From assembly GCF_040954645.1 (NCBI RefSeq), contig NC_092807.1, positions 25,815,809 through 25,879,808 of the forward strand: a stretch of 64,000 bases of DNA, given 5' to 3'. Source of the DNA: Diabrotica undecimpunctata. Its lineage: Eukaryota > Arthropoda > Insecta > Coleoptera > Chrysomelidae. Both the position numbers and the translations under genes were made by a program. Below, in pieces: positions 34,303 through 45,295 of the stretch. The number at the start of each line of letters is the position of its first letter. Position 1 is the stretch's first letter. The notes below the pieces were generated by a model. The model saw nothing but the letters and a program-made list of their open reading frames with translations. It was not told the origin of the DNA and ran no database searches.

Positions 34303-35372
34303 TGTTTACAACCTCTCCCATTCTCTGAACATGACCGTACCTCTTCAGTTGTTTGTATTTTATGTGGTCAATCATTGTGTTTTGCGTTCATATATCTGCG
34401 GATATCGCCATTGGTTACTTTTTCTTGATGTAATCTTAGTTCTGAAAATCTTCTTTGTTTCCCTTTTTATAAACAGTTGAGAGATGTGATAATTTGTACG
34501 CCTGGTACTTTGGCCTTTTTTATTGTCCTAATATATTTTTAATTTCTACGACATCGACTCGGATAGGCGAAGATTTTTGTATAAAATAATTGATTTCCGT
34601 TTCTGAATTGAGTTTAATTCTGGTCTTTCCTCAGAAGTAGTTTTAAAGTATTTTTTTTTCATGTTTTGTATTATGGGTGAGATTGTATCTTTTTTTACTA
34701 CTTCCACGCATTGATTTTATTATTTTCCACTCCGCCTGGGGTAGTTATGTGGTAGATTGAGCAGCTTCACAACAGTCACAGCCGGTGCCAAGCACGGATA
34801 AAGGAGGAGGTTGTTGTAGAAGTAGACAAGCTCCCTAGCCTATGGAAAAAACACATTTACGCTACGAAAGGATTAATTAAAAGGAAAATTTAGACTTAAT
34901 TATTAAAAATTAAGATATCTCTTAGAAAATTCTTCATAATATTGTAGAAATTTGTGCTGCAGCGACATTATGACGTGAGATGCTAGTCCCATTATGCTTG
35001 ATGTTACAATATGGCAGTATATTTTGAACGATATTAAGTTTGTCGCATAAGAGAGGATATTGACATTTATTTCTGAATTACTACTACTGTGTGCCAATCA
35101 AATAAAAAGAGAAAAAGTCAAAATTTTAAATAAAACAAAATATTATAAACAAAGGACAAAACACAAGTATTAAATACATATATTTGCCTTATTCTTCAGC
35201 GCATACAAACTTCTTTCTACAGTTGTATGCATATTATTTATGAAAAACTAAAATACTGAGCGTTTTACATGTTTATGGAATGTAAAGCATTAGCTTGTAA
35301 CAATATTCCCAGCAGACATGGGTTATCATAGGCCTGAGATTCCTTAAAGTATTTCTTGTTGATTGTTTTTGT
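34303..35372. other. 3' flank/UTR of the SLC35F5 homolog and unassigned DNA
   Basis: Directly downstream, on the minus strand, of the stop at 35373, so the 3' UTR should begin here. I cannot place the poly-A signal with confidence. Confidence 0.4.
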
Positions 35373-35445
35373 TTACGCTTCGTGCTCGAAATTAATGCCT
35401 ATCAGAGCCTCCGTTTGTTCCGAAGCGGCTTCTTTAAACCTAGAA
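35373..35445 (-). CDS. SLC35F5: SLC35F5 homolog, last coding exon (C-terminus)
   Basis: Minus strand: acceptor ..ATTTTTAG at 35446-35453, then T that completes the CG left by the upstream exon, then SRFKEAASEQTEALIGINFE, HEA and TAA. This parallels the acidic/Glu-Gln cytosolic tail of vertebrate SLC35F5 (EDSEQCESLIS region). The exon is only 73 bp. The evidence is phase agreement (1 + 24 codons), splice site and tail similarity. Without it, the previous exon would have to end at an in-frame TAA that is itself part of a GTAAG donor. Confidence 0.8.
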
Positions 35446-36560
35446 CTAAAAATAAAATTGTCAAATTTATCAAATCAAAATTTTACAACTAATCAATAGG
35501 ATTGTCAGTTAAGGTGGTATGTCACAATGTTAAAATTTATATGCTTTTTAGTTACAGTTATCGGCACTATTTCCAAACAAATCTTCAACTTATCATTATG
35601 TACGCGAACTGTAAACTTTCTATTTTAATGATATCTAGTTAAAATTTCCAAAGAAAGCAGTTATTTTTTCATAACTGTACTTAAATGAATCCATATCATA
35701 ACTTAAGTGGTAACGTGGCATACGTACAAAATAACTACGTTAAATGATTAACTATCGAAAAACCTCTATTTTAAGCAAATGTTTTAAGTAAATTAACTGT
35801 ACCTAAAGATAAAATTACAATTAAAAGCTGCAAACTAGGGATTTTGTTGATACTACCGTAATAAGTTTGCATATTGATAGTGAGAAATTAGTTGGGCGAT
35901 CACTTAATAGATGGGAAAATAAGTTCAAGTGTCATTTAGTAGAAGGCAGCAGTGATGTATTAAATGGCGACAGATGCGCGTTTGCCGAATTTAAGAAAAA
36001 TCTGCAAAACATTGAAAACTAGTTTTAGTTAGTTTTGTGATTATGCCAATTGTCTACAGGTTATGCAATAACCCGAATCACGTGGTTTTGTTTAGCAAAG
36101 CGGCCCCTCCCAGTAAATATTTTGGCTTCGTTTGACTTTCAATGATCAATCATAATTGTATAACGTCACAATGTCTTAAATATACAAGTATACCATTTTT
36201 ATCCTTGGCACCTTACATTATATAATCGTGGTTGAAAGCCAATCTGTGGTCAGTAAAGTTTACTGCGGGATTATACTGGTTTTTACATATTATATAAACA
36301 TAAAAACAATTCCAGTTTTATTCACTTTTTAACAAATTTAATTTTTATAGACAAAACAATATTATGTAATGATCGATTAAATTTTGCCGATTAATTTATT
36401 TCCGTAAGTGAAAAAGATTGTTGAAATTTACTTGGGTCATAATTAGAAATGAGATGAAAATCTGAAATTTTCTGAGCAAAAAACTTTCCCTGTTGACATT
36501 CGATATGAAAAAAATTGTTATTGCAGTGACGACGCTGTTTTTCAACTGACTAACGTATTT
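35446..36560. other. Intron DNA with a 58-codon unassigned plus-strand frame
   Basis: 35849-36022 (plus) is open with sequence such as HIDSEKLVGRSLNRWENKFK and ends KNLQNIEN and stop. I do not recognise it. It may be the end of a TE protein. The rest is AT-rich. Confidence 0.3.
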
Positions 36561-36599
36561 TAGATTTCTTATAAATACTGTTCTTATACATAAATAGTC

Positions 36600-37250
36600 C
36601 AATTACCATAATACCTTTTTAGCGTACAGTGGGAACTCTTACAAGCAAAGTACAATGAGTTTTGTGAAGTGGAAAGTGCGGTACTTGAAAGTATATTGAA
36701 AGAGAAGTTAATCAGTGAGATGCAGGCAAAGGATAAATACAGTGCAAGGTATGATACAACAGGTTCAGTAAGTTCAGAGTCATTAAGTGTAAAGGTAAGC
36801 GCAATTATTCAAAGTTCAACAATTATTCAAAGTTTGCAGTCTAGGTTTGGCAGAGAGGATCTCCAGATTGAGGTTTCCATTAGAGAGCTCTTAAAGTTAA
36901 TTTTGAATCGAGTTTCTAGTAGTCCTTGTAATATTTCTGCTCTTTATGATATGACTGAGAGTCAACTTCGTTCACTTGAGACCTTAGACAAAACTGCTGA
37001 CAAGTTTGCGGCGATATTGTATCCTCTTATTGAGTCATGTTTGCCCAGAAGATATGATTCGAGATTCGACTATGGCAACTTTAGAAACAAGATTGAGTGG
37101 GCTAATGAGCTTTTTACAGAGTGAAGTTCAAAATGAACAAAAAATTTATTTAGCAACGGCAGGTTTTCGTTTACCGACTGAAAATAAATATAAATTCAAT
37201 GGCCTTGTTGCCAAGAAAAATGTAAAATTACAAGTAACTGATCTACCCTT
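36600..37250 (+). mobile_element. BEL/Pao-type gag fragment
   Basis: Plus strand: SRFGREDLQIEVSIRELLKL, then SLETLDKTADKFAAILYPLI and, after a frameshift near 37045, LSGLMSFLQSEVQNEQ. This is the gag-like domain (DUF1759 type) found in BEL/Pao LTR retrotransposons. Protease, RT and LTRs are absent. Lies in the intron upstream of the last SLC35F5-homolog exon, opposite strand. Confidence 0.75.
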
Positions 37251-37799
37251 AGCGACCGCTGCTGGGTTAATAAATTATGAGGTTTACAGGTGTACATTTT
37301 TATTATAAGTAATTTTTTGTGCAATTGGAATTTAAATTTTTAATTTAATTAAGAAACAAGACTGATGTGCACTATTTAAAATGTTTATAAAACTAAAACA
37401 ACACTCAAAACCAAAACAGCACCTTAACTTCAAAGGTAAATGAACAACAACACAACACGATACAAAAATTAAAAAATTATATCGAATGATCCAATCCAAA
37501 AATTAGAATTTGTGAAATTTCAAATAATAATAACTTCAGCTAATTTCAACTTACATTGAAGAAGACTGCCGATTGAGAGCGAACTGTACCGATTCTACCG
37601 ATCGTATATTATAAGTCCCAGTACTTGGCCTCGTTGGCAACAATGTCGCTGTTCAGAGAATTAAATTTCGGGAAAATCAAAATATTAGAATATGATCAAC
37701 GTGCTGCCATCTACTCAAAGAATTGTTAGTTTATTTGAATGCCACTTATTTTAACTGCGACGTGAATATACCCCTTAATAGAATTAAAAAAAGGCTTAC

Positions 37800-38045
37800 C
37801 GAATAAATCTGCTCTTGTTGCAGACGTTTTGATAGGCACATTGTAATATATCGAACACTGGGTCCCAGTTCTCGTAATGTGAGAGAACAGTGACAGCTAG
37901 GAAGGCTACAAGCACTGGTAACGTGCCCGTGTAAAATAGTATTGGGTAAGGTACTTCTTTCAGTAGTACGTCTGCTAACATGGTCATTGGTATTGTCAAA
38001 CTCATGGCGACGGTAGCCATAAGAGAAGATGTCAGAAAGCAGCCC
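37800..38045 (-). CDS. SLC35F5: SLC35F5 homolog, penultimate coding exon
   Basis: Minus strand: acceptor TTATTTTGCAG, then G (completing TG|G, Trp), then GCFLTSSLMATVAMSLTIPM, TMLADVLLKE, LFYTGTLPVLVAFLAV and HYENWDP. These match the last two membrane helices and following HY.NWDP motif of SLC35F5. The donor G|GTAAG sits at 37799. A TAA in frame overlaps that donor and could be taken for the end of the protein, but a matching last exon exists at 35445. Function: putative nucleotide-sugar/solute transporter of the drug/metabolite transporter superfamily; substrate unknown. Confidence 0.92.
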
Positions 38046-38219
38046 CTGCAAAATAATATATTGGAGCTATTTGAAAGTCCGCAAATTCATCTGGAATTAT
38101 ATTCGAACTACAAAACAAGTGTCAGTGATGTCATCCGTATTTTGTCGAGACTTAGGTTTATTCTATATTATACTATTCGATACTACAGTAAATAATATTA
38201 TGAAAATTTTTTACTTATA

Positions 38220-39463
38220 AAGGGTGTTTTTTTTTTAGAAGATAATTTTTACAAATTGACATGAAATTGACTTTATTCGAAAGATACTATTTTTGGCATA
38301 ATAATTTAAATATGATTTGTGGCATATGACCGCCACGGCTGGCTCTGACATAGTCTAATCTGAAGGTCTAATTTTCGATCACTTTTTCCAATATTTGTCG
38401 CCGTATATCGGCAATAACGTGGCGAATATTGTCCTCTAAGTGGTCAATCGTTTCATGATTATCGGCGTAGACTGGAATTCACATATCCCCACATAAAATA
38501 GTCTAGCTGTGTTAAATCGCACGAGCTTGGAGGCCCATTCACGGTCCGAAACGTGGAACTATGCGGTTACCAAACGTTTCTTTCAATAAATCAATTGTGG
38601 TACGAGCTGTGTGACATGTTGCGCAGTCTTGTTGAAACGACAGCTCCTGCACATCATGGTGTTTTAATTTTGGAATAAAAAGGCAGTAAACATGGCTCTA
38701 TAGCGGTCACCATTGACTGTAACGTTCTGGTCAGCATGGCATTTTTGAAGAATTAAGGTCCAATGAATACACCAGACCGTAAAGCAAACCAAACAGTCAG
38801 TTTTTCTGTATGTAATGGTTTCTTAAGTTGAGAAATCTTAACTCCAAATAGGGCAATTTTGTTTGTTGATGTAGTCATTCAACCAAAAGTGAGCTTAATC
38901 GCTAAACAAACTTCGCTTATGAAAATCGGAATCAATAGCAATCTCGTTTTGGACCCACACCAAATCTACGAATCTACGTCTTGCTAGGTTGGATTTTGTA
39001 AGCACGCAAAGCAAGATCTTTACGCAAAATCTTTAACAAAGTCGATGGACACATATCCAACTGCTATGCACGATGGCAGATATACTGATTGGGGTCTTCC
39101 TGTATGCTACGCTCTACAGCAGCAACAACTACTTCTGTACGCACTGTACGACGTGTCTGTGGATGCATATTATCATTTAGTGTAAACGTGGTGCAAAAAC
39201 GTTCCATGGTTATTCGAATTACTTGCTCTGATGGACGATTATGTTGACCATAAAATGGACGTAGTGCTCGATACGTATTTCGAACAGAACCACAATTTTC
39301 AAAATAAATTTGTACAATTTGGAAGCGTTGTTCAGGCATCAAGTCTATTCATGCTGAAATGCCAAATCAAACTTAACATAAATTACTTGACAGCTATAAA
39401 AATAGCCGGCCGTTAAGGAAATGTCCATAACTTACATTTCTATACTTCTAAAAAAACAGCCTT
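38220..39463 (-). mobile_element. Mariner-like DNA transposon with TIRs, decayed transposase
   Basis: Ends AAGGGTGTTTTTTTTTTAGA from 38220 and, complementary, AAGGCTGTTTTTTTAGAAG ending at 39463. TA lies outside each end (38218-38219, 39464-39465). Minus-strand coding: the DNA-binding domain 39342-39064 (EQRFQIVQIYFENCGSVRNT, TMERFCTTFTLND), then a broken catalytic part with SFQQDCATCHTARTT (about 38640) and RFNTARLFYVGI, standing for the usual DL.PLDYFLWG. At 1.24 kb it is probably full length but dead. Inserted in an SLC35F5-homolog intron. Confidence 0.85.
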
Positions 39464-39604
39464 TATTATACTCAAAATGATTCACCCGATTCAAAATGAT
39501 TTGATAGCATAATTTTATGACACAGCTGATAAACCCTAACGTAATATCATAAACCGGTGAAGAAGATAAAAATTATTTGAAATGTTTTTGCCTTAAATGT
39601 TGAT

Positions 39605-39640
39605 GAGGTACCCATATTAAACCAATAATATGGGTACCTC
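39605..39640. repeat. Perfect 15-bp hairpin
   Basis: GAGGTACCCATATTA (39605-39619) and its exact complement (39626-39640), loop AACCAA. Too short to class as an element on its own. Confidence 0.85.
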
Positions 39641-39699
39641 CATAATGTAACTCATTATCATTAAGAAGCATGTAAGTCTCTTAGAAAGGATTAAAACTT

Positions 39700-40385
39700 C
39701 CAATCGACATAAAATTTTTCACCACCAAACGGCACAAAAGCCCTATACTACATCACCTATCAATAAGAAACATTGATGAAAGGTGGGCCCGAACCACTGT
39801 TCAACATCTCAAAAACACGTTAAAACCAAACACAGGAAATAAATTGGTCAACAATAGATTTATAGATAATAGATTTATTGGAAATTAAACCTACTAATAC
39901 TAAAGTTATTACCAAGGAAATAAAGACAATGTCAATCCCAAAAATCTCCAGGGTTGGATCTTATAACAGGCGAAATATTAAATCAAGTACCAAAGACAGC
40001 CGTTACTAAGCTTACATACCCTACTTAGTGCATAATTTCGACTAACGTAGGCTCCAAAAATGTGGAAAGTGACAGAAGTCATATTGGTTAAAAAACCAGG
40101 AAAGTCGCCGAATGAGGTCTTATCTTACAGGCCTATTTCATTATTATCTGTTGCCAAAATTATATGAAAAGGCTAAAGGTCATCATCGAAGAAAATATAT
40201 TAATCTCAAAATATGAGTTTCTTTTTAGAGAGCCATTCAAAGATAGACCAGGTACCTAGAATTACTAACAACATTGAAAATGCACTAGAGGAAAAACAAG
40301 TATGTTCAGCGGTCTTCTTGGATGTAAACCAAGCTTTCGATAATATATGGCATGAAGGCTTCGATATTCATCAATCCTGACTACT
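39700..40385 (+). mobile_element. Jockey-like non-LTR RT fragment
   Basis: Plus strand, mixed frames: ERWARTTVQHLKNTLKPNTG (about 39780), VILVKKPGKSPNEVLSYRPI (about 40080-40140), then VFLDVNQAFDNIWHEG (about 40310-40355), the block with the first RT Asp. Ends abruptly at about 40380 against another non-LTR piece. Confidence 0.75.
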
Positions 40386-40389
40386 TGCT

Positions 40390-41480
40390 ATGAATATAAG
40401 GTCAACCTTTATACATTGTTCATAGATTTAAAAAAGCGTATGATAGAATATAAAGGAATATAATGTAAGACGCACTGAGCTCCTTGGGCATACCCGCAAA
40501 ACCAGTTACGTTAGTAAGAATGACTCTGAATAGCACATGAAATTATGTAGTATGGAGAAGATTTGCATCGGACGAGTTTGAAGTGAATAGAGGTCTTTTA
40601 ATTTGGTATTGGAAACAATAATCAGAAATTGCCGAGTTAAAACGACCGGATCCATCTTCAACAATAAACATCAATGTCTGGCCTTCGCTGATGATCTTAA
40701 TATTCTATCGAATACAAGATAAGAATTACAAAATGTTAAAAAAAGGTTAGAAAAGGAGGCAACATATTTTGGCCTAGAAATAAATCAAGGAAAAGTCAAA
40801 GTACATGATACTTGAAAATACAGAGCAAAAAGAAGAGGGGAGTTTACTTTTATATCTAATCAATCAAGGGAATAGAATTTAGACACAGTGACCCATTTTA
40901 CTTATCTAGAAGAGAAAGGTCAAAAAGAATGAGAACTGAATGCCAGATTGGTAAAGGGAAATAGAAAGTTGGAAAACCTAAGACCACTGATGAAGTCCAA
41001 ATATATATCGAGAAAACAAAGTTCAGGATATATAAAACAGTAAGAAGGTCCACAGTGACGTATGGTAGGGAAGTATCGACAATGTAAAAAGCAAATACGG
41101 AGAAATTGGAAAGATGAGAAAGGAAAATGCTCAGATTTATAAGTAGAGGCAAAAACACGGTGGAAGGTTGGGTGCGACGAACAAACAGGGAGCTAGAGGA
41201 ACTGTATAACGAACCAAGCATTAGTCACTTCATAAAAGCACAGAGAGTGAGATGAATGGGACACGTGATGAGAATGGAAAGGAAGAGGATGCCAAAGATG
41301 ATTCTAAAACGGTCCAATCACGAAAACAAGAAAAGGACGACCCAGACAAAGATGGTTTGATAGCGTACATGAAGATATCAGAAAACAGGGAATCGATGGT
41401 TGGAAAGAAAGAGCAACAAACAGGGATGAATATAGGAGAATAGTAAGCCAATTTAGTAGACGAAGACAAGAAGGATATTA
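40390..41480 (+). mobile_element. Non-LTR RT fragment with C-terminal tail
   Basis: Plus strand: TLFIDLKKAYDRI (about 40420-40450), broken RT, then late blocks ERKMLRFISRGKN and EELYNEPSISHFIKAQRVRW, MGHVMRM (about 41190-41280), as in the element at 1-1010 on the minus strand. Many frameshifts. Confidence 0.7.
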
Positions 41481-41489
41481 GTTGTATTT

Positions 41490-42700
41490 TAACTCTAGGC
41501 TTTCAAGGTCTGTTGAGCTTTGTAAATAATAGTTTGCGGATGATGTTGTCATTTATTGCGCTTACTTTTGACCTTGACAGAAGTATCGGTCTATTTAGAT
41601 GTATGCCGAGATATTTTGGCATTTCGTTGTATTCCTGTATATCGGGACGCCATTCCGCCTCCAGCGTCCTTCGAGTATGCTTGTTACTAAGGTTGAAAAC
41701 CCACACCTGCGATTTTGTGGGATTGGGTTTCAGATGACTTTTATCATAGTATACAAAGTCTTCTAAAACATTTGTCAGTTTTCTTCGACTTCAATGAAGG
41801 TTTTTTCCTAAGCTGCCACAGCTATGCCATCGACGTAAACAAATTGTTTTGTTTGTTGGTTTATGGGTTAGTCGTTCTTGTATAGGTTGTATATAATCGG
41901 CACGTGGACACTTCCCTTATTCTTTTTTTGGTTCCCCCACCCCTTCCCCTATTGCATCAATCTTGTGAGGCGGAAATCCTTAGTATTTTCGTAGAGTTTG
42001 GCCTGTAGCCGTTAATAGTTAACTATGTCATAGGCGGTAGTCAGGTCTATGAACGCTACCTCTTTTATTTTTTTCCCTTCAAAACCATCTTAAATATGGA
42101 AGTCAGCGATTCGTTTCAGTATCTATTCTCTCGAATGCCCTGAAAAGGTGACTCAAAAGAGAGCTAGGTCTAAAACTCTTTGTATCTATCGAATCCTTTT
42201 GGGGTTTTAAGAGGAAAACAACTCTGGCTTTACTCCAGAGTTTGGGGATTTGTAATTTACGGTGTAGCAATTCATCATTCGTACAAGCTATTCTACGATT
42301 ATTGGTCCAAACTTCTAGTTGATCTATTCGTATTTCATCCAGGCCAGCTGCTGTATTATTTTTCATTTGATAAATCGTGCCTCTCATCTGGTCCAGACAA
42401 AAGAAGGTATCTAGAACATCCCTTTCTTTGTCGATATTTCGTTGGACTCCCCACCTTGTTCTTTCTTGATCTCAACCTACCATTCCTCAGGAGATGGTAG
42501 GCTATCTGATCGGGGGTGGCTTCTGTCAGACTGAGTGCCGGGACGGCGGGACCGTGGCTAAGATTCCGAAGAAACTTCCAGTTGCGTCTGCTGTTTTGTT
42601 TCATGACCGATTGCACCACCTATCCATTCTAGCACTTCCTCCCCAGCTTGTATTGTTGCTTCCAAAAAAGGATCATCCTCATATAGAGCCCCTGTATCTA
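41490..42700 (-). mobile_element. Jockey/I-like non-LTR element, minus strand
   Basis: Minus strand in order: linker with RNWKFLRNLSHGP (about 42585); the RT start NTAAGLDEIRIDQLEVW (about 42360-42310); LWSKARVVFLLKPQKD and SFRPSSLLSHLF (about 42250-42150); a broken middle; then WVFNLSNKHTRRTLEAEW and MPKYLGIHLNRP (41706-41600), the Jockey-type P.YLGV.LDR block. No endonuclease seen. Confidence 0.75.
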
Positions 42701-42839
42701 ATTTCTACTGAAACTATCAGTAACACGTAGTGTCAATAAAGACAGATTTTAGAGGGGAAAGCTATTATGCCTTTTATGATTTTATGCATAAATCTCCAAG
42801 AGCAAATTACAACCGATATGGCATTACCCTTCAGAATGT

Positions 42840-43320
42840 ACAAAGTTACATATATCTGGGCCGAGAGGTAAATGGCATAAAATAGCAATATCTGGATTTA
42901 TTAACATGTATAAAATGCTCTATACGGTCCAATATAATCCTTAGTATACGGATGCGAAATAGGGATACTGAAGCAATATGATATCAAAACACTAAACATA
43001 TTCGACAAGTGGACAGGCAAAACCATTAACGAATATGTATTAAACAGCATGAACAGACGACCGAAACTAGTTAACACTGTTAAAATTAGTAAAACGTCAG
43101 AACTGCGGAATCTAATCCAACTTCAAGAGTTTGATCAACTTCAAGTGGTATTAGAAGGAAAGATTAAAGCAAAGATCAAAGATAAGGAGAAAAAAATCAT
43201 GGCTGCATAACATAAGAGAGTGAAACCATACAACAGGAAATCAAATAATTCATCAAGCTGAACACAAACGTAAATTTGCCATACTGATCGCAAACCTGAA
43301 TCGAGAAGGCACTTAGGAGG
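42840..43320 (+). mobile_element. Non-LTR element C-terminal scrap
   Basis: Plus strand reads SLVYGCEIGILKQYDIKTLN (about 42940-43000) and later VLEGKIKAKIKDKEKK (about 43150-43195), the order seen at the end of the 25-28 kb family. Weakly conserved. Confidence 0.5.
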
Positions 43321-43376
43321 AATACCTAAGGTTATCAGTTTTATTATGCATTAAAATATTTGACTGTAATGCTTAC

Positions 43377-43536
43377 CATAACCAGAGTGCTTCTGATATT
43401 ACTGTTCCCAATAAACCATTTAATAGTAACAGCAGCAATTGTTCCCTCGTAGGCCATTCGAAAATTTCTAATTTACTAAAATGTAGAAAGAAAAATAGTG
43501 GCCATAAAAGAAGGAGATTAAAGAGTCCGACAAAAC
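43377..43536 (-). CDS. SLC35F5: SLC35F5 homolog, internal exon
   Basis: Minus strand: acceptor GATTTGTTTTTAG, GT completing Gly (FFG), then FVGLFNLLLLWPLFFFLHF, SKLEIFEWPTREQ and NGLLGTVISEALWLW ending TG|GTAAGC. This matches the FVGLFN..LLWP and NGL.GTV.SE.LWLW signatures of SLC35F5, with two membrane helices. The length of 160 bp (2+52x3+2) fits the phases of both neighbours. No single long open frame reveals it because of an in-frame stop just outside the exon. Confidence 0.92.
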
Positions 43537-43799
43537 CTAAAAACAAATCACAATTATCATTTTGTTAGAGATATGTTAAATAAAAACACTGTTATCACAA
43601 TATTTAGAAATCCAGAAAATAGTAATGGCATTACACAGCGTGTCCAATTAAGTAAAAAAAGCCATTCTTTATAAAAAGTTCTGAATGATCTAAAACCTAG
43701 AATAAAATCATCAGCTTGTATCAGAATAAAATCATCAATTGTATTAAATTGTTCCAGCCATATCACGGTGCTTGTGGGAGAATTTGAATACATTTTTTA

Positions 43800-45295
43800 T
43801 GTACTTCCGATTTTAGGGCGAGGGCGAGCCGTAATAGTATGATTTTCAAACATATGGCATCTCGAGAGTCCTGTTAGATAAACCAGTGACGGGGAATCGC
43901 GAATCTTTTCGATGATTTCGCGGCAAAATTGTATCAAGACGTTAAAGATATCATTTCGACATGGGAGGAACTTGTTCGCCTTAAGAATTACGTTCGGTCC
44001 GAAAGAACAGACATATCGCGTCTACCGCGAATTATTTGCCGAGGAGCAAGACGGAAAAACAACAGTGGACGTCTTCGTTTGCCGATGTAGGGTTGTTCTC
44101 GCTCAATTAGAACCACGCAGGTTTACAGAAACAATCCAGCTAGATATGGTATATGGTTTACTACATAAAGCGATTAGAGAAAAGATTTCTCGAGAAGCAG
44201 TTTCCAATTTTATGAAGCTACTTACAGAAGCAAGAAAAATTGAAGATGTGTTCGATAAACCTAGTTCGAGGGATGATAAAGCCCCCCACAGTAGACAATC
44301 GTATGAAAAAAGAACCGCGTTGTAATTATTGTTGTGTTACCGGTCATTCTAAGGATGAGTGTCGAAAATTACGTGATCAACAATCCAAAGATAAACCGAC
44401 GACTCCGACAGTAATTGCAAGTTCTTCGCGTACGGTTAGCGCTACCGTCGGAGCAACTACTTCAAATTCGCCGCGCAATAGTCCAAACAACCCGTTAACT
44501 TGTTACGGTTGTGGTAAACTGGGTTTCATTCGAGAAGATACACTCATTTCACCTCAACCTAAACCGGTTTTACGTATTAATATATTTATGAACGAAGGTC
44601 AAGGGTTCATAGATACAGGTGCCAAACAAAGTGTAGCTGGTACAACGTTATACAACCTTTTAGAAAACAAAGGACAAACTTTTAAGTCCGAACAAATTTC
44701 TGTAAAATTCGCTGATGGTGTTGGTAGAAACGAACGAGTGTTGACAACTTCAGTTGATGTACGCATATGAGATAAAATGGCGCCTACAAAGTTTATAGTT
44801 TTTCCAGATGCACCTAATAAAACTCTTTTAGGTATTGCTTTTTTGATAAATGCACAAATAGCTCTAGATTTTCACAATAAGGAATGTATTTTGCGAATGA
44901 AAGCACACGACAGCCGTCGTTTTTTGAAGAAAAAGGTACTGAACATATTTAAATTCATTGTTGTGAAAATCTGAGACAAGATGAAGGAATGATGCTAGTG
45001 GATTATGAATGAACTCGACTCGATGAATTTTTCGAAAGTAGGAAGAATACCTTCAGAATGGGAGAGAGCCTACAGCTTACGCAGAGCATCGCATTAATAC
45101 TGGGAATAGCGCACCAATTGCACTGCCACCATACCGAATGTCACATACCAAGAGAGAGGCACTGAAAGCCTAGTAGATAAACTCTTGGAAGAAGGCATTA
45201 TCGAAGAATGCCAAAGTGCGAGGGCTGCGCCGGTTGTATTAGTGCCGACAAAATATGTCGGTACGAGACTTTGCGTGGACTATCAACGTTTACAC
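43800..45295 (+). mobile_element. Gypsy-type LTR retrotransposon, gag to start of RT
   Basis: Plus strand: gag capsid region (about 43980-44280, FGPKEQTYRVYRELFAEEQD); zinc knuckle CNYCCVTGHSKDEC (44330); a second knuckle CYGCGKLGF that is cut short; aspartic protease with FIDTGAKQSVAG (44608-44640) and a second half LLGIAFLI (44829); then RT start RLCVDYQRLH at 45266-45295. Frameshifts are present at 44280 and 44770, plus others. Split by a non-LTR insertion; it resumes at 47761. Confidence 0.85.

Noticed and set aside
37796..37798. TAA as the natural end of the SLC35F5 homolog
   Set aside because: It is part of a GTAAG donor, and a phase-matched last exon with a conserved-type tail exists at 35373-35445. 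Kept as a possible retained-intron isoform only.
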